From Toxonevra muliebris (lineage: Eukaryota; Arthropoda; Insecta; Diptera; Pallopteridae): DNA of 64,000 nucleotides. The stretch lies in the NCBI GenBank assembly GCA_963691655.1, contig OY829328.1, forward strand, positions 80,108,400 to 80,172,399, given 5' to 3'. The notes beneath the pieces were generated by a model. That model was not told the DNA's origin. It ran no database searches and saw nothing but the letters and a program-made list of their open reading frames with translations. The translations under genes and the position numbers were made by a program. Below are positions 56,601 to 64,000 of this stretch, one piece after another. Each line of letters opens with the position of its first letter. The first letter of the stretch is position 1.

Positions 56601-59489
56601 TAAAAGTTTATAAGCTCTCTAAAATTCAGTAAAAATTGCATGGAAATTATAAATTATGGTTGAAAATTCTAAACTGTGAGTACGGGAAAATTTGAGGAAA
56701 TTATGATGAACAAGAATTTAAAAAATCTATGGGGAGGCCAATAAATGTAACTAGTCGGTAATGCCCCAGTAACTGGGGCTATTTTTTTTTTGTTCAAGAA
56801 ATCTCTTTATGAAAAAACAAATATCAAAAGAGAACCAAACTACATGTTGGTTTTTTTTTTTGTTATTGTGTATGCAGATAATTCGTTAGATAATTCTGAG
56901 AAATGGCGTTTCTAATGTATTTTCTCTCTCTCTCATTTGTTATTTACTCCCGCTTAAGCAATGATTTTTACAACGATGAATGCAATGCTTTGTTCAATGA
57001 GTGAATTTTAAAGAACTTCCGACGCTAATATTTTGGAATTGGCTTAACCGATTTTAATCTGATATTGGCTAACCTACTCGTCAAGCTCTTTAAATTGATA
57101 TATAATATGATAGTGTAGCACTTCTGGATCTTCTGGAATAAAATTGTAGTTACACTAATAAATGAATAGATTAAAGTAAAGCATCCATTGCTAATGTCAA
57201 AGTTTTATCCAGCTAGTAAAAATGGGAATTTTATGTAAATTTCTATATAACGTTGCTATTTTTGCTTTCATGGCATCATAGATTAACCTTTCAATGTACA
57301 TACTATGCATGTATACTAAACTAAAATCAATAAAACTTTTCGACAGCGTAAAATTCCATATGTCCATTAATGAAAAGGTCAAATGAGTTTAAACTAACAA
57401 AAGGAAAAAAAAAACTAAAAATAAAAATAAATAAACAAAAAGTTTAAATTCGTTCATAGCATAAAATATTTAAAAAAAATGTACAAATTAAGCTATCAAC
57501 TACTGAAACTTAAAATATCCCCTAAATACAATATAATCATGTAAGAATGTAGACGTAAACAAAATATACACAAAACTTTATAATTGCCTACAATTATGAT
57601 CAAAACTTTTCTAATAAATGAATACTTTATATTACATAGTTTAAACAATTTTATAAAAGAAAACTTAAATACTTGTGTGTGTGTGTGTATTGCATTGTCA
57701 GACACAAATAAATTGTGCGAATTATGATGCAAAAAAAAAAACAAAAAATTGCATTATTTTGTTGCTATTATTAGGACGCGTCGCGACATACTGCAGCATG
57801 CAATTGCATCACGCAATAACACTTCAATGTCAACTTGACAGTTTAGAGAATGGCACGAGAAAAGGAAGAAGTAAGCAGGCAGGCAGATGTAGCTGTTTCA
57901 TCTGTCTGCTGGAGAGCTACTACCAATGAAACAAAGAAATGCTTTGCCAAGTATATTTTCTGAAATTTACTCGTATAACAAAATTCAAGCAATATTTTTA
58001 TGTACTGTTGCTGTTGCTGCTGTTTTATTCAACATTTTCATTTATGTAGTCAACAATTTTGTTGCTAGAGGAAACTTCTTCGAGCATTGAAGTTTATACA
58101 TAGAAAGAGAGACAGAGAGATGTTGAATTTTGAACTAAAAATAAACAAAGGCCATGAGCTGCAATTGTTTGGAACACAATCGTGCCAGGAGTATGGAAAA
58201 AAAAGGAGTTAAGACTGTTGAAGTTATTAGTCTTTGTCATCGTTCAACATCGCAAAGTCTGCAACGACGACGATGATGATGATAAACTCATCTTCTTCTT
58301 CCCTGGCAACCACAAATATGAATGCAGCTGGAAGGAATAGAGAAGCAAAAGAAAATCTTTTTATAAAGTGTTGATGATGTGCTGCCAAAGTTGAATTAAA
58401 TGAAAAGTACTAACGCTACAGTGATGGTCAAAATAATTGTAACAATAACAAGATACAATCAATCTAATTTAAATGAAAAAAAGGCGCGTATAAGCGTAAA
58501 ATTGTTTAATTTTTTTTTTTTTCAAAAATCTGATCAGCATAAAAAACACTAATCATTTACATGAAAACTTGCTATGTTGCATTTACTATGACCGTGACTG
58601 TATATATATATATATGTATATGATATTACAGCAGCAGCGACACCAAAGGAGTTTACTGTAGGGGAGAGCGTGCTGCGCTTGTTTTGCGTGATTTTTGTTT
58701 TAAAATTGTATGCTTGTGGCTTTTTTTTTTTTTCTTTTTTTGGAACTATTTAACAACTTGAGGAGAACCACGGCGTATGTATGTAATTGTAAATACATAC
58801 ATGATTTTTTTCATGGTTTTAATTTTATAGTTTAATATTACAAGCAGACGAGCCGATAATATTGTGTGGTGGTACATCTTTTCTTTTCCCTTCTTTTTTT
58901 TTTTTTTTTTTTTGTTTTTTGTTACAGTGAACACATTAATCATTCACAATGAAAAGTTCCAGAGACTAGATTATAATTTTAGAATTTTTTTTACAAGACT
59001 GAACGGAAATAGTTTTGGATTTGAATCATCGCCGGAAAAAAAAAGTTTCTCTTTTTTTCAGAGATATTTTTCTTTTTTATGATTAGGATTCAGTGCCTGT
59101 CAGCCTGAAATCTATGCGATTGGGACTTACTATTAATCAGTCTACTCAGAGTATAACTTTTTTTTTTTTTTTTTTTAATTTTGGTCAAGTAAAGATAAAA
59201 CATAGTATAACAACTCTGTATTGATAGTGTTCGGAAATAAATGTAATTACCGTAAAAAAAATTATTTAAAATACTCATTTTTTCACACCTCTAACTAGAC
59301 CTAACCCCTTAAGAAATACTAGTAAGTACTGCGCCGAACAAAATTGTCTGTTACATTTTTCCCCCATACTGTGCTATTGAAAGATTCAAATTCAAACATT
59401 TTTATCTTATAAGCTTTGAATTAAATTCCAGACCATTCTGAAGAAAAATCCAAGCATTTTAGGAAGGAAATTGCCGAGGAATGTTGATT

Positions 59490-59800
59490 ACTGAGAAACT
59501 TTCGAGCGCAGAACTAGGAAGAAAGCTGGGCTGAAGACGTACAAGGTGCAAAAAGTTCCAGATAGAAACGCCGTGAAGAATGAAACCGCAAAACAAAAAG
59601 CTAAAAAGCTGAAACCAGATTTTGTAGAGAAATTCGAATGCTGCATAATGGACGACGAGACTTACGTTTTAGCTGACTTTTACCAGCTTCCTGGGCAGGA
59701 GTTTTATACAGCCGATTCTCGAAGAAATATCGCAGACAATTTGCAGTTGTTGCAAAAGGAGCAACTCATTCGTGACATCGGGTACGATCTTGATTTGTTT
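59490..59800 (+). pseudogene. Tc1/mariner-superfamily (maT-like) transposase fragment
   Basis: The frame reads LKTYKVQKVPDRNAVKNETA then FECCIMDDETYVLADFYQLP and GQEFYTADSRR. MDDETYV with LPGQ.FY is a recognisable catalytic-Asp block of insect maT/DD37D-type transposases. The reading frame then loses similarity and stops at 59801. No second or third catalytic residue is seen. Confidence 0.65.
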
Positions 59801-61249
59801 TGATTGACCAGATTTTCAATCTCGTGATTGCCGATTTTTAGAAATTCGTCCCGATAAAATAAATTTTATGCGCGAGATTTTCTAACGCGTGCATTAAAGT
59901 TTGAAGAAATAGCTAAAAAAAAAGACAATAGAATACAAAAGAAGAATCCACTTCATCGAATTGATCTGCGATTCGGTTGTGTTAGAATGTTGCCTCAACA
60001 CTCTGCCCACCCTATCATGACTATCAGTTAAAAAAATCCACAAACAAAAAATACTTGATAGTTCCTAAACATAACGACAACACAAACCTAACTGAACTTG
60101 TTCGAAATCATAATACTAGTCGTTGATCACGACTGCGTACAGTCAGTTTTTCTCCATCACCTCTAGTTCTCCCAAAATATGTGGTTTTCAGAAGGTTTTT
60201 CAAGATGGTTCAGCTCACCAAAGGTAATCCCTGGAACTAAAATATTTTAGGAATTATCATAAAATAGACCGAGGTTCATTTTCAGAGGTGTACAACAATA
60301 CCGATTTTTTTGTGTATGGGACTCGAGGCACTTTAACATACATACAGATAAAAATATACATAAAAATATATAATTTTTTATATTTATTATGTGGAAAAAT
60401 CTTTTTTCAATGTCCAGATGAAAGCTGAAAAATCCCGATATTTTATCTCAATGTCTAGATGAAGCCCGATCTGTATCTGATAACCCTACATAACGCAGCT
60501 ATTATCAGGACATAGATACTTTCGGAAGTACTTAGATACTTAGGCAGAGAAGTGAGAGGAACACTAGAGAGACAAATTGGCTTTCTAACCGTAGAAAACA
60601 TCGCCACGAAAATGATCGATAACAAAGTCAACTGGCGGTTTGAATCGAAATACGACGAAGACGTTCTTAAGTCTAAAAAAAAATACTTCGAAATATATCA
60701 GAGAGAGTCCAGAGAGGGCAGCGGAACCTTGACGCAGGTATTATGGCGAGAGTCCACCCTGAAGTAATGTGTTATGACGGTTCCAGTGTGGAACCAAGTC
60801 TCATAAGAATGAGAAGGATATTTTAGTGGGTGCAACTCCCACATACCTAAAAATAAGAACCTAACACTCACAAAATTAAAATCTTTGCTGGCTGTTAGTT
60901 CACTCAACTGTGCTCTTCGACATTTGAAACAAGTCGATTTTTTTCAATAAATTTTGTAAAATATTTAATATTTTCGATCTCTGGCTGGTATATTGTACCT
61001 ACTGATAATTGAAAAGTTCTGAAATCAGATTCAGCATAAAAAACTTCCTGGGAAATATCTACTTTGGTTCGATATTCACTACTCTAAGATTCCTTCATCC
61101 AGATGTTTCCATTTATTTAAAGAAAACATTAAAAAAAAGCTTAACATCCTTATGCTAGAATACGATTTTGCACACATACGAATTTAAAACTAAGCTCCAC
61201 AAAAAAGAAAAACGGTATGCTGCAACCCGATCGTAAGTCTGTAAGGCGT

Positions 61250-61662
61250 TGCCAACTAAAAAACTAAAGTTCGATTTTCGAAATCAGCTGCTTTGCCAAA
61301 AAGAAACATAAGAAAATAAGAAAAAAGTATTAATTTTGCAATATTTAAAGAAACAAAGTGATATTTTTCAGTTAATTGTGCAACAAATGTAGTCGGTATT
61401 GGCTGCACTTATATCCCAGGAGGAAGAGGATGCATGGAAATGTAATTGCCTGAAAATACAGCAGAAATTAATTCGAGATGCATGCAATCCCTTTGATCTG
61501 GAAGATAAAGTGTACTTGATAAGTGAAAGTCTTAATAAATTTCTACTTAGTTCTGTGAATAATTTTCATCTCAATAAAGTTGCATTCAAAAGTGTATTAA
61601 AAAAGTTGAAAAGGAGTTTTTGGACCAAACTTAAATACGTCATCTGCAACGCCATTCGCTAA
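61250..61662 (+). pseudogene. PIF/Harbinger N-terminal fragment, copy 2
   Basis: Starts with gcgttgccaacta; the frame from 61399 reads LISQEEEDAWKCNCLKIQQK then LIRDACNPFDLEDKVYLISE and FHLNKVAFKSVLKKLK, ending 61662. RDACNPFDL with NK..F..VL resembles the N-terminal part of HARBI1-like transposases. No catalytic domain follows. It pairs with the fragment at 34740-35110. Confidence 0.6.
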
Positions 61663-63467
61663 AGGAAGCTATCAAACTGGCATCGGAAAAGACTATAAAT
61701 TAAATATATTTAAATTTATATAAAGCTACTTATACCATATTGAGTTAAAATAATACATAATTAAAAACAATTAACTCAATCTATATGTAAGATTTCGAAA
61801 TATTCGTAGGTAGTAGCAAACACTTTGATTAAACACTTGTAGGCGCTTTAATCATTATCATTAATGATAAATCAAAAAGTATTTTAAAAATTTAATAATG
61901 TAAATGTTACAAAATTTAAGAAAAACTATATTTACGCATATTCATTAAAAATCAAGTGTTGAAATTGGAATGATGTGTGCGTGAGTGTGTGTGTGTGTTT
62001 TGAACCATAGCTAATGTACTTAAAAAAAATTTGAATAATTTATTGTAAACTTCCAAAAAGAAGCAAATGAAATTCTTATCTTTTTGTCATATCGTTTTGA
62101 AAAAATAAAATCATGCATGCAGGTGTATGTGGGTACCTACCTACTCCTACAATACGTACCCTACCTCAAAAAAATTAATACGAATAGTTTTTCCAAATAT
62201 GTAAAGCTACCTTTATTCATTTGAAGAAGCTCATTTGATATGTGTCTTTGTTTGGATTTGTTGTTCCTATTCTTTTTTTTTTTTTTTTATCAACTTTAAA
62301 GATAGAAAAATAACAAATTGAAATTCAAGATTGTCGCTGCGTCTCAAGTTAAGATCTAAAAAATTTAAAAAAAAAGAAAAGAAATAAAACAAAAACGATT
62401 TTTCATTGCATGAAGTCACGCAATTTTGCGTTTTCGCCTTTTTTCTTGTTTTGCGTTTCGGTTCATTCATTAAACAGAATATGAACTGGTTGCTTCTTTT
62501 TTAAGTACTTTGTGTCTATAAAGTTTGTTTGTTTTTTTGTTTTTTTATTATTTTAAGTACAGGCCAAAAAAATATACTTTTTTACAATTACAATTTAAGC
62601 AAACACGATCGTTAAAAATTAAAACAACATTTTTTTTGTGTGTTTTTTTCTACTACTATCGTATATGGCAACACATGACGATGGATGAGCGTGTGAGTAG
62701 AATTCTAAATTGAAATGTTGAAAATGGCAAAGTGCTAAAGCAACAACAAATGAATCTTCCACCATTACACTAAAAACTAGTAACAGTAGATTTTTTTTTT
62801 TTTTTTTTTTTTGGTTTTAGTAATGAAAACATAAATGCATTTTTAATTATAAAATATGAATATGATTGCAATATGATTCAAGGCAGGCAGGCAGTCAGTC
62901 ACATCACGAATGCTACTTTATGGCGGACACGTGCGTCCAGCAAGCGCACGTAACGAGTATAGTTCAATAAATATTTCATTTTATTATTCAATCAATTTTA
63001 ATTTAATATAAAAAGTATAAATTTGTATATATTTTCCTATACACATACATATATACCAATATTCAAAAACATGTTCCTCTTTGCATACTTTTTATAAGTA
63101 GCCTTACTCTTTTCTTTTATTGCTACTACATTTTAACATTTTGACTTGTTGTTTTTCTTTTTTTTTATTTTATACCCCGCTCGAGAGGGTCATTATTCAA
63201 TTTAAATTGATTAAAAGCTTTTTTGCGCCAATTTTTCTTACTATCTCATTCGCACTCATTTACTTATATATAATCAACCCTTTCGTTCCTTCTACTAGTT
63301 TATTTCTTTATTTAAACTTATTTTTTATTTTTTGTTGTTATTGTTGTTTTGAATGCTATCTGCCAATTAAATGCGAAATGTATTTTTTTTTTCATGTATA
63401 TAACGTATGAGTTCGATCAATTTTATTTCAAATTTGTTTGTATTTAAGCAAAGTATATTGGTTATGT

Positions 63468-63640
63468 TGAAGAAGGGGTGTGTGCTATGCCCTACGGCCC
63501 TATTAGGCCCATTGTGATGCCCTTCATTTATATTTGGGTGACATTCCCTATCTGATTCCCTGCGGATCCAGACCAGATCCTTTGGAAACCACCCAGTCTT
63601 GACGAGAAAGCTGTGTAGCAGAGATGGGCGTTAGAAGTTT
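63468..63640. other. Less AT-rich block of unknown origin
   Basis: About 170 bp (ggggtgtgtgctatgcccta to gcagagatgggcg) stands out from the AT-rich surroundings like a retroelement or transposon piece. I cannot assign a family. Confidence 0.35.
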
Positions 63641-63780
63641 TTGACTCACGCTCACGCATGTTCACGGTTTTGAAAATACTACTCACGCATGATTACGCAT
63701 GCTGACATTTTTCTTTTTATTGTTATATTTAAAAAATAAAATGTTTATGTAAATATTATGCATATAGTATCAGGAACAAA

Positions 63781-63825
63781 TTTTCACTTGTCAGCAATCT
63801 AAAATGTATTGCTGACAAGTGAAAA
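63781..63825. repeat. Perfect 18-bp hairpin, second copy
   Basis: ttttcacttgtcagcaat (63781-63798), 9-base loop ctaaaatgt, and the exact complement at 63808-63825. The downstream ttcacgataggtctg also matches the 3023 copy. Confidence 0.93.
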
Positions 63826-63874
63826 TACTCACGTTAAAATTGGTTCACGATAGGTCTGTATATGTTACATAGTG

Positions 63875-64000
63875 ATGCCTGATTTAGAAATTGCAAGATT
63901 TTTATGTGAAGAAAATGAAATGTTGTGTTGGCCAGCCACTGCAAAGGCGGTCAAGCTTAAACCACTGGATAAAGTTAGAAGAACGGCAGCCATATTGATT
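63875..64000 (+). CDS. Unrecognised open frame running off the window edge
   Basis: ATG at 63875 opens 42 codons without a stop to the last base: MPDLEIARFLCEENEMLCWP, then ATAKAVKLKPLDKVRRTAAI and LI. I do not recognise the family. It lies 50 bp after the repeated hairpin, whose other copy is in a hAT relic, so a transposon-encoded protein is plausible. A chance open frame of this length in AT-rich DNA is also possible, but its amino-acid composition looks protein-like. Confidence 0.3.
   Translation, partial: MPDLEIARFLCEENEMLCWPATAKAVKLKPLDKVRRTAAILI

Larger units (their letters stand above)
22763..64000 (-). other. Upstream Dscam1 intron sequence (exons 1-2 not found)
   Basis: Exon 3 begins in phase 1, so at least one upstream coding exon with the start codon and signal peptide must exist. 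I found no convincing minus-strand Met plus hydrophobic segment ending at a phase-1 GT donor in this 41 kb. It is treated as intron with transposon relics, described individually below. Which intron it is, and whether small UTR exons are hidden here, cannot be decided from the sequence alone. Confidence 0.6.

Noticed and set aside
1..64000. CRISPR arrays, bacterial operons, riboswitches or rRNA genes
   Set aside because: Nothing of the kind is present; tandem repeats here lack unique spacers, and the gene structure is eukaryotic.

Overview
The window is an AT-rich, repeat-laden stretch of a higher-fly genome. I favour a tephritid-like brachyceran because of the large introns and abundant mariner, hAT, RTE and I-type relics, but the species is not proven. 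Its only recognisable host gene is on the minus strand: the 5' half of Dscam1, which encodes the hypervariable immunoglobulin-superfamily receptor used in neuronal self-avoidance and haemocyte immunity. Gene 5'->3' runs from high to low coordinates.

Dscam1 layout: constant exon 3 (Ig1) lies at 22418-22762. It is followed by a complete-looking array of twelve mutually exclusive exon 4 variants between 16025 and 5917, each encoding the N-terminal half of Ig2, and then by constant exon 5 (C-terminal half of Ig2) at 1652-1801. Every exon starts and ends in phase 1, so exon 3, any single exon 4 and exon 5 join in frame. The exon 6 cluster should lie beyond position 1. The signal-peptide/5'UTR exons are not recognisable in the 41 kb upstream of exon 3. 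Exons 3 and 5 have strong GTAAGT donors, while all twelve exon 4 donors depart from that consensus.

Intron 5 and intron 4 (1-5916) hold a CAGCCC-ended MITE carrying a tRNA-like sequence, a hAT relic containing a strong hairpin, and a piggyBac-like element with internal tandem repeats. Inside the exon 4 array, the 4.10-4.11 gap carries a 21-bp minisatellite, a hAT-type MITE with a perfect 8-bp target duplication, and a second CAGCCC MITE. The 4.3-4.4 gap is expanded to 4.3 kb by mariner and MITE insertions. Intron 3 (16026-22417) has a 0.75-kb purine-rich repeat just upstream of exon 4.1 and a decayed I/LOA-like retrotransposon.

From 22763 to 64000 I see intron only. It is populated by broken mariner copies, RTE, Jockey-like and I-like retroelement pieces, PIF/Harbinger N-terminal fragments, foldback elements and MITEs, several minisatellites (43 bp, CAAAATTCAGAC-type, purine-rich) and tRNA-derived sequences. 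None of the transposon open frames looks intact. Stretches not listed are AT-rich intron with poly(A/T), TA, CA and GATG-type simple repeats in which I see nothing codable.
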